64,000 bases of DNA from Papio anubis (lineage: Eukaryota; Chordata; Mammalia; Primates; Cercopithecidae): NCBI RefSeq assembly GCF_008728515.1, contig NC_044986.1, positions 111,216,313-111,280,312 of the forward strand. The letters run 5' to 3'. The notes below the pieces were generated by a model. It made no database searches and was not told the origin of the DNA. It saw nothing but the letters and a program-made list of their open reading frames with translations. The position numbers and the translations under genes are program-made. This document shows, piece by piece, positions 11,632 to 22,079 of the stretch (position 1 is its first letter; the number at the start of each line of letters is the position of its first letter).

Positions 11632-11920
11632 TTCTTTTTTTCTTTCTTTTTCTTTCTTTCTTTTTTTTTTTTTTTTTGTGTGACAGAGTTTTGCTCTGTC
11701 TCCCAGGCTGGAGTGCAGTGGCACGATCTTGGCCCACTGCAACCTCTGCCTCCCATGTTCAAGCGATTCTCCTGCCTCAGCCTCTTGAGTAGCTGGGATT
11801 ACAGGTGTGTGCCACCATGCCTGGCTAATTTTTGTACTTTTTAGTAGAGACAGGGTTTCACCATGTTGGCAAGGCTGGTCTCTAACTCCCAGCCTCAGGT
11901 GATCTGCCTGCCTCAACCTC
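11632..11920 (-). mobile_element. Alu (antisense, 5' end missing)
   Basis: The poly(T)-rich tail is followed by TTTTGCTCTGTCTCCCAGGC. The element stops at GATCTGCCTGCCTCAACCTC, short of the usual GGATTACAGGCGTGAGCC end. Confidence 0.92.
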
Positions 11921-12311
11921 TTATACTTCATTTTGCAAAGGCAAAGATGCTGGTCAGTCATGTCTCTTGAATACCGTTCTTCTCACAAGTGAAAAAATGG
12001 TGTCCCAAGTCTCTTATGCTAATTCACAAACCCTCCGGTTCAGATTCCGCCAGCCTCCTGTGAAACTCTTGCTGTAGCCCCCCTCTGGGTGCAGGTTCCC
12101 GACTAGGGTTCTTTAATCACTAACTAACCATCTGGGAGTGTAGACGCCAAAGCTGACTTTGCTTTCGAGCAGAAAAATAAGGAAGAAGGTGCGTGAATTT
12201 GGCTTTTGGTCATCATTGGGTGAGGAGGGGATGCCCAATGCTGCTGTCACCATCCTGTGAGCATGAGAGCAGGAGCCTGCAAAGAAAAACAAACAATCTA
12301 GGGATGAAGTA

Positions 12312-12390
12312 GCATGAGCTGAGATTGTGCCACTGCACTCCAGCCTGGGAGACAGAGTGAAACTCCGTCACAAAAAAAAAAAAAAAAAAA
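12312..12390 (+). mobile_element. Short 5'-truncated Alu (right end only)
   Basis: Only about 50 bp of the Alu right arm (GCACTCCAGCCTGGGAGACA) and its poly(A) are present. The perfect duplication AATCTAGGG (12295-12303 and 12389-12397) shows a genuine truncated retrotransposition rather than a deletion. Confidence 0.88.
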
Positions 12391-12623
12391 TCTAGGGGAA
12401 TACAAGAAAGAACCTGGGTCTTCGATGACGCCATGGAACCACTCCAGGCCCAACTGCCTGTCCTTAGGGTAGAGATACTCAGAGTGTTTACCCTACAGTA
12501 TTTTAAAATAGTCCAAAACTGTTACAAGTTTGTGTTTTCCAAGGATAGACCTAACTACCCCTGGGAAGTCTCTAGGTGGCCTCACAGCTATCTCAAACTC
12601 AATGTGTTCAAAAATGAGCCATC

Positions 12624-12920
12624 TGCCGGGTGTGATGGCCGATGCCTGTAATCTCAGCACATTGGGAAGCTGAGGTGGGCGGATCACTTGAGGCCAGAAG
12701 TTCAAGACCAGCCTGGCCAACATGGTGAAACCCCTCTCTATTAAAAATACAAAAATTAGCCAGGTGTGGTGTAGCACATCTGTGCTCCCAGCTACTTGGG
12801 AGAAAGGTGGGAGAATCGCTTAAATCTGGGAGGCGGAGGTTGCAGTGAGCTGAGATCACACCACTGCACTCCAGCCTGGGTGACAGAGCGAGACTCTGTT
12901 GCAAAAAGAAAAAAAAGTAA
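12624..12920 (+). mobile_element. Alu (full-length)
   Basis: GCCGGGTGTGATGGCCGATG to CTCTGTTGCAAAAAG. Diverged duplications AAAATGAGCCATCT and AAAAGAGCTATCT flank it. Confidence 0.93.
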
Positions 12921-12974
12921 AAAGAGCTATCTCCCTTCCTAAATTTCCTCCTTGTATCACTTAGCATGCTTTTA

Positions 12975-13428
12975 GTGGCAAAACCCAGAAAATCTTACTC
13001 AAACTAAATACTATGCAGATGTATTATCTCACTTATAAAAAGCCCCAATGTAGAGAAAAAGTGTATATAACTGTATGAGTACTTTTAACAATAAACCACA
13101 GAAATGAGATAAATATTAACTGCCATTTTAACATTTATTATCTTATATTGCGCATGCTGATTTGTCTGGCTTCTTGCCTAACAACAAGCGACTCAAAGGC
13201 AAAACCAATGTTTGATTCTTCATAGCATCTTCAGCACATATTAGGCCCCCATCAAAGTTTGTTGCCCTAAGAAATGAATGAAGACTTTAACACTTTAAAG
13301 TTAGACTTCACATTAATTACTGAGTAAGCATAAAAGAAATAACCTGATAAAGATTTTATTTGAAATTATGTGTTCCTGATTAAATTAAATTACTTTTTTT
13401 CTCATGAAACACCCCTCTAACTATATGT
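12975..13428. other. Single-copy AT-rich sequence
   Basis: No repeat family or exon recognised. Confidence 0.5.
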
Positions 13429-13693
13429 CTTTTTTTTTTCTTTTTTTTTTCTTTTTTTGAGATGGAGTCTCGCTCTGTCGCCCAGGCTGGAGTGCAGTGA
13501 CACTGTCTCGGCTCACTGAAACCTTCGCCTCCAGGGTTCAAGCGATTCTCCTGCCTCAGCCTCCCAAGTGGCTGGAATTTACAGGCGTGTGCCACCATGC
13601 CCAGCTAATTTCCGTAGTTTTAGTAGAGACGGGTTTTCACCCTGTTGACCAGGCTGCCCTCGAACTCCTGACCTCAAGTGATCTGCCCATCTG
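13429..13693 (-). mobile_element. Alu (antisense, 5'-truncated)
   Basis: A T/C-rich tail and GAGATGGAGTCTCGCTCTGT lead into an Alu that ends at CAAGTGATCTGCCCATCTGG, lacking the last 40 bp or so. Confidence 0.92.
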
Positions 13694-14371
13694 GAACTAT
13701 AATATATGTCTTTGGCTTTGCTCTCCAATTTAGAAAGTAACCCATTAAGTGCAAGATTACATCCTTCATACTTCAATGAGATAAACTGAAAACATCTTTT
13801 AGATATTGAGTTCTCTGCATATCAGAAAAAACCTCAACCAAAAGCATCGTAAAGCTAGAATCGTGAAAAAACATCAATCTCTTCTTGGTAATATGCTTAA
13901 TATAGTTAGATGTCTCATTAATGTGACCAATATTATTTATATGCTTCTCCATGTGCTATTAATGTCACAGAGAATAATAAGGTCAATGCATCTCTGTTTT
14001 CTTCTGTTCTTGATTCGGTGGTATCATTATTTATGTTATTAATATTCTATATTTTCTCCTGTAATGCTTAAAGTTCTGTATAAGCAATTGCTCTTTCTAA
14101 TATAGTACTACAGTCATAAAAGTGATTATCCTTATTTTGCAAACAGGAAAACTGGCACATCCAAAGGTTAGTTCTCTGCTGTGCAAGAAATTTCAGTGAG
14201 GGGCCAGGAAATGGGTGAAGAGGACAGTCGAAAGGAAACCCTCTAGCAGAGTTCACTTGAAAATAAAATTTTCTGAGTACTTTGTTTCAAATCTGAATAA
14301 TACACAGTTCCTTCTTCAAGGGAAAAAAATTATCTTGGACCCTATTCTCCCACATGGCCTTAAATTGTTTC

Positions 14372-14985
14372 TGTCAATTTCTAGAATAATGAATGGATTG
14401 CAAAAGTATTAGCAATGCTAAACAAAGGTGAAATAATAAGAAAGATGAAGGCTCGGCTAGGCATGGTGGCTCACACCTGTAATCCCAGCACTTAGGGAGG
14501 CCGAGGCAGGTGGATCACCTGAGGTTAGGAGTTTGAGACCAGCCCGGCCAACATGGTGAAACCCTGGCTCTGCTAAAAATACAAAAGTTAGCCAGGCATG
14601 CTGGTGGGCACCTGTAGTCCCAGACACTCAGGAGGCTGAGACACAAGAATCACTTGTATCTGGGAGGTGGAGGTTGCAGTGAACCGAGATCGCACTACTG
14701 CACTGCAGCCTGGGCAACAGAGGTGAGACTCCATCTAAAAAGAAAAAAAAGAAGGCTCTATACCATAAACCTCTCCTCGATTTTGATTTTATTGGTTTAT
14801 TCTTTAATTTATTCAACAAACATTCATTAGACATTCATTAAATGCCCTCTAGGTGCCAGGCATTGTTCTAGGTGCTAATCTTAATAGATAAAAAGACAAA
14901 ATGACACAGCCCCCGTCCTCAAATTCTTCATAGTCTAGTGGGAGAGTCAGACACAGAAACAAATATACAGCAGTGTCATTTAATA
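14372..14985 (+). repeat. Local duplication copy A, with L2 portion
   Basis: TCAATTTCTAGAATAATGAA through CTATACCATAAACCTC and TTTTGATTTTATTG to AACAAATATACAGCAGTG is matched in the same order at 18178-18770. The second half (ATTCATTAAATGCCCTCTAG onward) is a sense L2 remnant. The first half is not L2, so the pair is a duplicated block rather than two independent L2 copies. An Alu (14455-14750) interrupts copy A. Confidence 0.65.
14455..14750 (+). mobile_element. Alu (full-length)
   Basis: GGCTAGGCATGGTGGCTCAC to ATCTAAAAAGAAAAAAAA. Flanking GAAGGCTC duplications lie at 14447-14454 and 14751-14758. It is absent from the duplicate at 18.2 kb, so it postdates the duplication. Confidence 0.94.
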
Positions 14986-15212
14986 AGTGCGTCAACTGAG
15001 ATAAGCACCAGACCAGAAATTGGTGTTGGGGATGGTGTCAGGAAAGAATAGCAGAGAAGGGGCCAGAATAGTGGCTGTATGAGCAGACAGTGTTGAAATG
15101 TAAATGCTTAAAGAACAAAGATTAAAAAAAAAAAAATCAGTCTGCTGGCACTGTTTGTTCTATATTCTTTCACCTACCTGGGAATGCATGTCAGCAGCCC
15201 AGACCTTTGCTG

Positions 15213-15504
15213 CTTTTTTTTTTTGAGACTGAGATTCACTCTTGTTGCCCAGGCTGGAGTGCAATGGCACAATCTCGGCTCACCACAACCTCTGCCTCCC
15301 GGGTTCAAATGATTTTCCTGCTTCAGCCTCCCAAGTAGCTGGGTTTACAGGCATGCCCACCATGCCTGGCTAATTTTGTATTTTTAGTAGAGATGGGGTT
15401 TCTCCCTGTTGGTCAGGCTGGGCTCGAACTCCCGACCTTAGGTGATCCGCCTGCCTTGGCCACCCAAAGTGCTGGGATTACAGGCATGAGCTACAGCACC
15501 CAGC
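15213..15504 (-). mobile_element. Alu (full-length, antisense)
   Basis: TTTTTTTTTTGAGACTGAGA to CATGAGCTACAGCACCCAGC. Its end abuts the poly(T) of the next element. Confidence 0.93.
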
Positions 15505-15663
15505 TTTTTTTTTTTTTTTTTGAGAGAGGGTCTTGCTCTGTTGCCCAGGCTGGAGTACAGTGGTGATCCTAGCTCACTTTAGCCTGCAACTGCTGACCTC
15601 AAGTGATCCTCTTGCCCCAGCCTCCCAAAGTCCTGGGATTGCAGGTGTGCCAGCACTCATGGC
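15505..15663 (-). mobile_element. Alu monomer or deleted AluJ (antisense)
   Basis: A poly(T) tract and GAGAGAGGGTCTTGCTCTGT open a single-arm element of about 150 bp ending at CAGCACTCATGGCC. Confidence 0.82.
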
Positions 15664-15824
15664 CTCAGACTTTTAACTTCAGATGAACATTTCACACTCC
15701 TGGATTTCTTGGGGTCCGGCCTATTGGTGTTCACTCCAGACGGGGAGGCAGGCTGAGCATCTAGGGCCGCCTGTGCCATGCTCTCCTCCCACCCTGTGCA
15801 GAGGCTCTCAGGCCCTGCTCTGCT

Positions 15825-15998
15825 CTTGGATGCTCAGAATCACTTGGGGGAGTTTTTAAAAAGGTTACTAATACTAATGCAAACACCCCAGAACTTGGTA
15901 GTTAATTGTTCAGAGATGGAACTATGGCACCCATATTTTTAAAAAGCTCCCTCTAGTGATTCTAACATGCATCCAGAATTGGGAACCACTGAGCTACC
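15825..15998 (+). mobile_element. MER5A-like hAT MITE
   Basis: AGAATCACTTGGGGGAGTTT, TTTTTAAAAAGCTCCCTCTA and GAATTGGGAACCACTG match the ends and spacing of MER5A/B, a nonautonomous hAT-Charlie element. Confidence 0.75.
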
Positions 15999-16004
15999 TC
16001 ATGG

Positions 16005-16890
16005 AGACTGAGGATTTGTGAAAGCCGGGCTCTGAGAACTGGCTGGCAGTATTTCTGTGAAATAGGCAATGAAAAATCCTAGTCAGCATCATGCAACGGC
16101 TTCCATTATCCTCACAATTTTCTAAGTTCCTTAAGGAAAACGGTTCCCACTACCAGGTGTGAAGGATTCCTGGCCATTCCTTTGTCAAATCAGGGGCAGA
16201 GCAAAGTAGGAAGGGAAAAGGAAGTTTCCATGACGTATTCAGCATTTTTAAATGACTCGTTCACAATCTGTAAGTCATGCCTTGTCAAATCTCCTTTGAA
16301 ACTTAAAACAAAAATTGCTCTGCTTATGAGCACTGCACGTAGACTTATTTCCCCTCCTATCTTGCAAAGAGAATCAGTGGCATCCTTCAAATATTTGTCT
16401 CCAAAGCATAATTATATACTTGGTGAGTAACTGGAGATCTTTCAAAACTTACCTTCAAGCTCTGTGACTTGTCCCTCCAAGAAAAAACAAAACAAAACAA
16501 AACGAAAAAACAAAAACAATAAAAAAAAACCCAGATGGTTTTGTGAAGAAAATAAAGAAGAAAAATGTTAGAGGGTTCTATCCTTCCTTCTCTAGAACGG
16601 ATTCCCACCAAGTGATATCCACGGGAGATCTTGGTTTTCCTTTACCTTGGACATTATGAGAAAAAAACTCTGCCTGCTTTAAGAAATCCTCAAAGGTAAC
16701 ATCTTTTCTTTAGCTGCTACACATTTCCTGCTTGGGCTTCACCATGTGACATTGCAGCCTTGAGGTCTCATTCACACCTCTCCAGCTCCCTGCGGAAGTC
16801 ATCAGGCAGTGGTTTCTTGCATTGCACAGGCTGCCCTCTCAATCTCTCAACTTTCTGCAGAGAAATTTTGGATTCGCTCCATCTGGCTCA
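16005..16890. other. Single-copy sequence
   Basis: Contains an A-rich (CAAAA)n stretch at 16483-16530. No exon is supported. Confidence 0.5.
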
Positions 16891-16896
16891 CTGAAT

Positions 16897-17095
16897 AGTT
16901 TATTAGCCAGGGTTCTTTCAAGAAACAGAACTGAGAGAGAAAGAGAGAGAAAGAACAGAGAACAGAGAGAGAGCGAGAGAGAGAGAGATAAATTTTAAGG
17001 AGTTGATACTTGCAATTATAGGGGCCGGCAAGTCCAACATTCACAGGACAGGTTAGCAGCCTGGAAACTGAGGCAGGATTGGACACTGCAATCTT
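16897..17095 (-). mobile_element. MLT2 (ERV-L) LTR, part 1 (antisense)
   Basis: TAGCCAGGGTTCTTTCAAGA reverses the ...GAGAACCCTGRCTAATACA end of MLT2 LTRs. It contains an expanded (GA)n tract (about 16930-16990). The LTR resumes at 17906. Confidence 0.7.
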
Positions 17096-17106
17096 TCTTT
17101 TTTTTT

Positions 17107-17222
17107 CAGTCAGCAAAAATATTTATTGTGACTCTATTATTTGCTAAGAAACATTGACTATATTAGGTACATAGGATGCATTAAACAAAATTCCCAACCC
17201 TAGAGGAACTTGTATGGTTTTT
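17107..17222 (+). repeat. L2 remnant
   Basis: AAAAATATTTATTGTGACTC through GGTACATAGGATGCATTAAA and AACCCTAGAGGAACTTG follow the L2 3'-end order. Confidence 0.6.
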
Positions 17223-17224
17223 GT

Positions 17225-17905
17225 TTCGTTGGTTTAAAAAAATGTTTTATTATTTATTTATTTTAACTTTTAAGTTTAGGGTTACAAGAGCAGGTTTGAT
17301 GTTACGTAGGTAAACTTGTGTCATGGGGGTTTGTTGTAGAGATTATTTTGTCACCTAGGTATTAAGCCTAGTACCCATTAACTATTTTTCCTGATCCTCT
17401 CCCTTCTCCACCCTCCAAAAAGCCCCAGTGTGTGTTGTTCACCTCTGTGTGTCTATGTGTTCTCATCATTTAGCTCCCACTTATAAGTGAGAACATGCAA
17501 TATTTGGTTTTCTGTTCTTGTGTTAGTTTGTTAAGAATAATGGCCTCCAGCTCCATCCATGTCCCTGCATATGACATGATCTCGTTTCCTTTTATGGCTG
17601 CATAGTAATCCATGGTGCATATATACCACATTTTCTTTATCTAGTCTATCATTGATGGGCATTTATGTTGATTTCATGTCTTTGCTATTGTGAGCAGTGT
17701 TGCAATAAACATATGCATGCGTGTCTTTATGGTAGAACGATTTGTATTCCTTTGGGTGTATACCTAGTAATGGGATTGCTGAGTTAAATGGTATTTTTGT
17801 CATTAGGTCTTTGAAGAATCACCACACTGTCTTCCACAATGGCTGAACTAATCTACACGCCCACCATCAGTGGAGAAGTGTGCCCTTTTCTCCACAACCT
17901 CACCA
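17225..17905 (-). mobile_element. L1P 3' end (antisense)
   Basis: TTTTAAGTTTAGGGTTACAA, TCCACCCTCCAAAAAGCCCC, ATAGTAATCCATGGTGCATA and AATGGGATTGCTGAGTTAAA are reverse-complement L1 3' UTR and ORF2. It is inserted between the halves of an MLT2 LTR. Confidence 0.9.
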
Positions 17906-18130
17906 GATGCTACAGTCTTGAGGCAGAATCCTTTTGTGTTGGGAAACCCCAGTCTTTCCTCTTAAACCCATTGATTGATTGGACGAGGCCCACCCAAATG
18001 ATCAAGGCTTTATTTAAAGTCAACTGATTGTAGATGTTAACCATATCTACAAAATACTTTCACAGCTACTCCTGGATTCGTGTTTGATTAAATACCTAGG
18101 TACTGTGTCCTAGCCAAATTGACACCCAAG
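17906..18130 (-). mobile_element. MLT2 (ERV-L) LTR, part 2 (antisense)
   Basis: TTGAGGCAGAATCCTTTTGT, GATTGGACGAGGCCCACCCA and ACTGTGTCCTAGCCAAATTG are the remaining antisense MLT2 sequence (GTGGGCCTCATCCAATC and CCAGTTGACAC motifs reversed). Confidence 0.7.
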
Positions 18131-18177
18131 ACTAACTATGACGAAGAGTTTGATGAAGATAATTAATTTATTAATAT

Positions 18178-18770
18178 TTTCATCAATTTCTAGAATAGTG
18201 AATGGGCCACAAAAATATTCACAATATCAAACAAAGTGAGAAGATTATATGAAGGCACTATACCATAAAGCTCCCCCTGATTTTGATTTTATTGATCCAT
18301 TCTTTAATTTGTTCAATAAACATTTATTAAGAGCTTCCTATGTGCTAGGGCCTGCTCTAGGTGCCAATCATAATAGACAAAAAGAAAAAAAAGAGGCCGA
18401 GCGCAGTGGCTCACACCTGTAATTCCAGCACTTTGGGAGGCCGAGATGGGCGGATCACGAGGTCAGTAGATGGAGGCCATCCTGGCTAACACGGTCAAAC
18501 TCCGACTCTACTAAAAAATACAAAAAACTAGCCAGGCGAGGTGGCGGGTGCCTGTAGTCCCAGCTGAGGCAGGAGAATGGCGAAAACCCGGGAGGCAGAG
18601 CTTGCAGTGAGCTGAGATCCGGCCACTGCACTCCAGCCTGGGCGACAGAGCGAGACTCCGTCTCAAAAAAAAAAAAAAAAAAGAAAAGAAAAAAAAGAGC
18701 CCCTGCCCTTACATTTTTCACAGTCTAGTGGAACAGTCAGACACATAAACAAATATACAGTAGTGTATAT
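18178..18770 (+). repeat. Local duplication copy B, with L2 portion
   Basis: This is the partner of 14372-14985, split by the AluYR at 18395. It matches from TCAATTTCTAGAATAGTGAA, through CTATACCATAAAGCTC, to AACAAATATACAGTAGTG. Confidence 0.65.
18395..18683 (+). mobile_element. AluYR-type (Old World monkey lineage)
   Basis: ACTAGCCAGGCGAGGTGGCG and GAGATCCGGCCACTGCACTC are features I recall for the young cercopithecid Alu subfamilies. An 11-bp loss removes ACTCGGGAGGC after CCCAGCT. It lies inside duplication copy B. Confidence 0.9.
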
Positions 18771-18775
18771 TTACT

Positions 18776-18870
18776 GGGTTTTGGAGTCAGAAAAACCTGA
18801 GCTTTAGTCCCCCACCAACGTGCTAAATGGGTATTCATCTCATCTCTTAAACTTTCAGAGTGAAATTTAC
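18776..18870 (+). repeat. MIR remnant
   Basis: TGGGTTTTGGAGTCAGAAAA and CTGAGCTTTAGTCCC fit the MIR core in sense orientation. Confidence 0.55.
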
Positions 18871-19206
18871 TCTTTTGAAAATTTGGGGATGGGGTGCAGA
18901 TAAGAAGTTTCTAAGGCAATGATGTCTCATTTGTCTCTAAAATTTGGAGCCTGTCAAGATAATTTAGTATCCTGAATACTTTCCTCATTATCTTAAAGAT
19001 ATAAACACCTTGTGATTATGGATTTTTGTGCTGAGTTTCGTTTCAGTGAGTGAAAAGGTGTTCTCTGGAGAAGGATGGGTGAAAAAGGAATTGATGGTGG
19101 GATTTCTAGAGAGAATAATTACAAGGGAATTGACTGGCAAGATTAAATTGAGGATGATGGTGTGGCATGGTGGCTACACAGCCTTTGTTTGGGAGATCTT
19201 ACTTTC

Positions 19207-19430
19207 TTTTCTTTCTTTTTTTTCCTTTTTCTTTTTCTTTTTCTTTTTCTTTTTTTTTTTTTGAGACAGAGTCTCACGCAACCTCTGCCTCCAGTTCTCC
19301 CACCTCAGCCTCCTGAGTAGCTGGGATTACAGGTACCCGCCATCATGCCCAGCTAATTTTTGTATTTTTGTAGAGACGGGGTTTCACCATGTTGGTCAGG
19401 TTGGTCTTGAACTCCTGACCTCAGGTCGGG
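19207..19430 (-). mobile_element. Alu with internal deletion (antisense)
   Basis: After GAGACAGAGTCTCACG the element jumps to CAACCTCTGCCTCC, losing about 50 bp of the right arm, and it is also 5'-truncated. The perfect duplication GATCTTACTTTC (19195-19206 and 19431-19442) defines the insertion. The tail is a long (CTTTTT)n tract. Confidence 0.93.
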
Positions 19431-19442
19431 GATCTTACTTTC

Positions 19443-20040
19443 GATTCTATGGCGGGTAGTTCTACTCTCCTGAACCCAACCCTGGTCTGCTACCTAATGG
19501 GACTTGTTCATGCTCAAAATAGATTTCTCCAGGTCCACTGAATTATTTTAAGTTTCATTTAGACCATGGTTGGTGTTAACTACTCCATGGAGGTGTCAAG
19601 TCATGAAACCAATATGTTTGCGACTTGGCTTAAATGGTTGGTTTTTAAGTTTCTATTCATCTAATATATGCTTTTCTCTGGCAGTGAAAATATTGTCAGA
19701 TAAATTAAACTGCCATTATAGTAGCTCTTGACTCAATTTCTGGCCCTGGTAAGCAGAGATGACCTCAGTTATGTAGTTAGGAATCAAATCGAAGCTTAGG
19801 GTTAAGAACCATTTTTCTTTTTCCCCAGGTCTGTATTTCATCCTTGACTCAGTAATTTTAAAAGGAAAGAAGTTTGTGAATGTAGTGGATGTAGTGGATT
19901 GCACTAAGGATGCAGGATGTCATGGATTGCCATAAGAAAAATAAAGTTGTCCATATGGTTGCAGAAACATAACGGACCTGCTGTACCTATAAAGGTACAT
20001 TTGTATCTTACTGGCAGAAATCACAGCTTAAACGACTAAG
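19443..20040. other. Single-copy sequence
   Basis: No repeat recognised. It would be intron downstream of the - strand exon ending at 20051. Confidence 0.45.
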
Positions 20041-20050
20041 AAAAGTATAC

Positions 20051-20222
20051 CTTTTGTTACTGAAAAGGCCCGAGTCAGGGCAGCCATCACAGTGGCTTGA
20101 TACAGTGGCTCAAAGATGGCACGGAAGATGGGCCACCACGAGGGGAGAAGCTGACTTCCCTCGTGGTGGCCATGTGGCTGCCAGTAGTTCTTAGGGTTTT
20201 GGATCATCACATCCTCGTTCAG
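20051..20222 (-). CDS. Candidate coding exon (172 bp), unidentified gene
   Basis: On the - strand an acceptor with a polypyrimidine tract (CTCTCTCCTCCAG) is followed by an open phase-0 frame starting LNEDVMIQNPKNYWQPHGHH and including SWWPIFRAIFEPLYQATVM. It ends ...SVTKG at a donor (AAAG|GTATAC) in phase 1. The 57 residues are rich in Trp, Tyr, His and Phe with few Ser/Gly runs, unlike random translation. They contain no Alu or L1 sequence. A 14-bp perfect inverted repeat (20131-20144 and 20158-20171) lies inside and encodes HHEG...WWP. The exon fits the candidate upstream exon at 20356-20444 in phase. I do not recognise the family and assign no function. An exon of an unfamiliar gene or a decayed relic are both possible. 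Confidence 0.5.
20131..20171. repeat. Perfect 14-bp hairpin inside the candidate exon
   Basis: GGCCACCACGAGGG at 20131-20144 pairs with CCCTCGTGGTGGCC at 20158-20171 around a 13-base spacer. A G-T and two more pairs extend the stem inward. Confidence 0.95.
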
Positions 20223-20355
20223 CTGGAGGAGAGAGATTAGCAGGGAGAGGACACATTTCTTTTCCAACCATAGAAAAACGTGTGGACTTTCTTCTACTGT
20301 CCTCGTGTGTAAGGAATAAGACCACTCTGCTTGGATTAGTCAAGTCAGATCTCAC

Positions 20356-20444
20356 CTCTGGACCTGGAGTGATGAAATCTTTCCCATCGCACATGCCATT
20401 CAGCAGGACGGGGCACTGTGGACTCAGAAGAGGCTCAATGACCC
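20356..20444 (-). CDS. Candidate coding exon (89 bp), unidentified gene
   Basis: On the - strand CATCTGCAG precedes the exon and a strong donor GAG|GTGAGA follows it. The frame reads VIEPLLSPQCPVLLNGMCDG then KDFITPGPE and exits in phase 0, matching the phase-0 entry of the exon at 20051-20222. The intervening 133-bp sequence has GT/AG ends and a C/T-rich acceptor tract. The acceptor tract of this exon itself is weak. Upstream exons would lie to the right, beyond the Alu at 20.5 kb; none was found with confidence. Product not recognised. Confidence 0.45.
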
Positions 20445-20500
20445 CTGCAGATGCATTTCACAAATTAATTGGATTCATTTTCCCTTTAAGAATTTTCACT

Positions 20501-20791
20501 GGTGGCTCACACTTGTAATCCCAGCATTTCGGAAGGCCGAGGCGGGTGGATCACCTGAGGTCAGGAGTTGGAGACCAGTCTGGCCAACATGGCAAAACCC
20601 TGTCTCTACCACAAATACAAAAATTAGCCGGGCATGGTGGCACATGCCTGTAATCACAGCTACTAGGGAGGCTGAGGGGGGAGAATCTCCCGAATGCAGG
20701 AGGCGGGAGTGGCAGTGAGCTGAGATGGTGCCACTGCACTCCAGCCTGGGTGACAGCAAGACTTTGTCTCAAAAAAAAGAAAAAAAAAAAA
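20501..20791 (+). mobile_element. Alu (slightly 5'-truncated)
   Basis: It begins at GGTGGCTCACACTTGTAATC, missing the first 10 bp or so, and ends in a mixed A/G tail. ATTTTCAC-like duplications flank it. Confidence 0.93.
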
Positions 20792-20799
20792 TATTTTCA

Positions 20800-21770
20800 T
20801 CTGTGATAGAAAAAATTCGTTAGTTGGATTCAAGATGATTTTTTTTAACCATTTTATGTGCTATTTTTTATATGGGTGGGGGGAAGATGTTGAAATTTGG
20901 GGAAACAGATCATAAAATACCTTCTCTGGTTACTGAAATGGAAATATTTTCTTCTCTTCTTTGAGAAACAGTAACATTTATCATTCTCATGGAAGAACAG
21001 ATGTGAAGTAAAACATTGAAGTAAACAAACGTCAGTCGTGGAAACATTTACCCTTTTATTTCATTCCTTTCCCCTCATTTTCTTCCCACCCATCTACACA
21101 CAACAAACATAATGGATCCGAGGAAAACTGAAAAAGATGAGCTCAATTTCACTTTGGAGTTAACTAAGCATCAAATAACTACAATGGTGCTGTCTGGTAA
21201 AATTTAGAAGTTCTTCCTGTGTATTGTGAATTTCACCTGAGCATCGGCAAGTTTGAGGAAGACCTGCCCATGAAGAAGGTGTCGGGATAGGGAGGGAGAA
21301 CTTGGTTTTTAATCTAATCTTCATGACTTTGATGTAACGGGGTTTTATGCTCCCATCCATCACTCCTTGTCGCCATTGCTATCCTGGTTAGGAACCAGTG
21401 GCAGACCTTGGGTTGCTGGGGAAAGGGTGGTCATAAAAACTTTCTATGTGTGTGTTGATACGTATGTATGTTTCTGAGTGTATACCTTTGTGTGCAGGTG
21501 TGAACATGTGTGTGTGCTATGCCTGCATTTGTGTGTGTATTGTGTTTGTGCCTATGTGTGTCTACACACTGACATCTATGATTACTCTTTTTACCATCTT
21601 TTTGATAATGCCATAAATAACTTTTGAGATAGAAACTTTACAGGGCCAGCTTTGTACTTTGGGAGCACTGATACTTTATTAAAATTACACTTAGTGGATA
21701 AAAATTACCCAGTCTTGGCATTTCTCTTATACAATGTGTTATTTGAATAGCTGAACTTTTAGGAGTCATT
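20800..21770. other. Single-copy sequence with a GT-rich tract
   Basis: An impure (TG)n stretch lies at about 21440-21575. A 27-bp stretch on the - strand near 21222-21248 has AG/GT borders, but it is too short to support as an exon. Confidence 0.45.
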
Positions 21771-21772
21771 TG

Positions 21773-22068
21773 TTTTTTTTTTTTTGAGACAGGGTCTTGC
21801 TCTGTTGCCCAGGCTGGAGTACAGTGGCATGATCACAGCTCACTGCAGCCTCAACCTCCTTGGCTAAGGCAGCCCGCTGGCCTCAGCCTCCAAAGTAGCT
21901 GGGACCACAGGCATGTGCCACCACACCTGGCTGATTTTTATATTTTTTGTAGAGATGGGGTCTCGCCACATTGCCCAGGCTGGTCTTGAACACCTGTGGC
22001 TCAAGCAAACCACCTGGCTCCATCTCCCAAAGTGCTGGGATTACAGTTGTGAACCACCACACCCGGCC
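21773..22068 (-). mobile_element. AluJ-like (antisense)
   Basis: GAGACAGGGTCTTGCTCTGT to GAACCACCACACCCGGCC. Many substitutions place it among older Alus. Diverged CTTTTAKGAGTSAT duplications flank it. Confidence 0.92.
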
Positions 22069-22079
22069 AGCTTTTATGA

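Noticed and set aside
21222..21248. Possible 27-bp micro-exon on the - strand (VFLKLADAQ)
   Set aside because: AG/GT borders of such a short stretch occur easily by chance; no partner exon could be shown.
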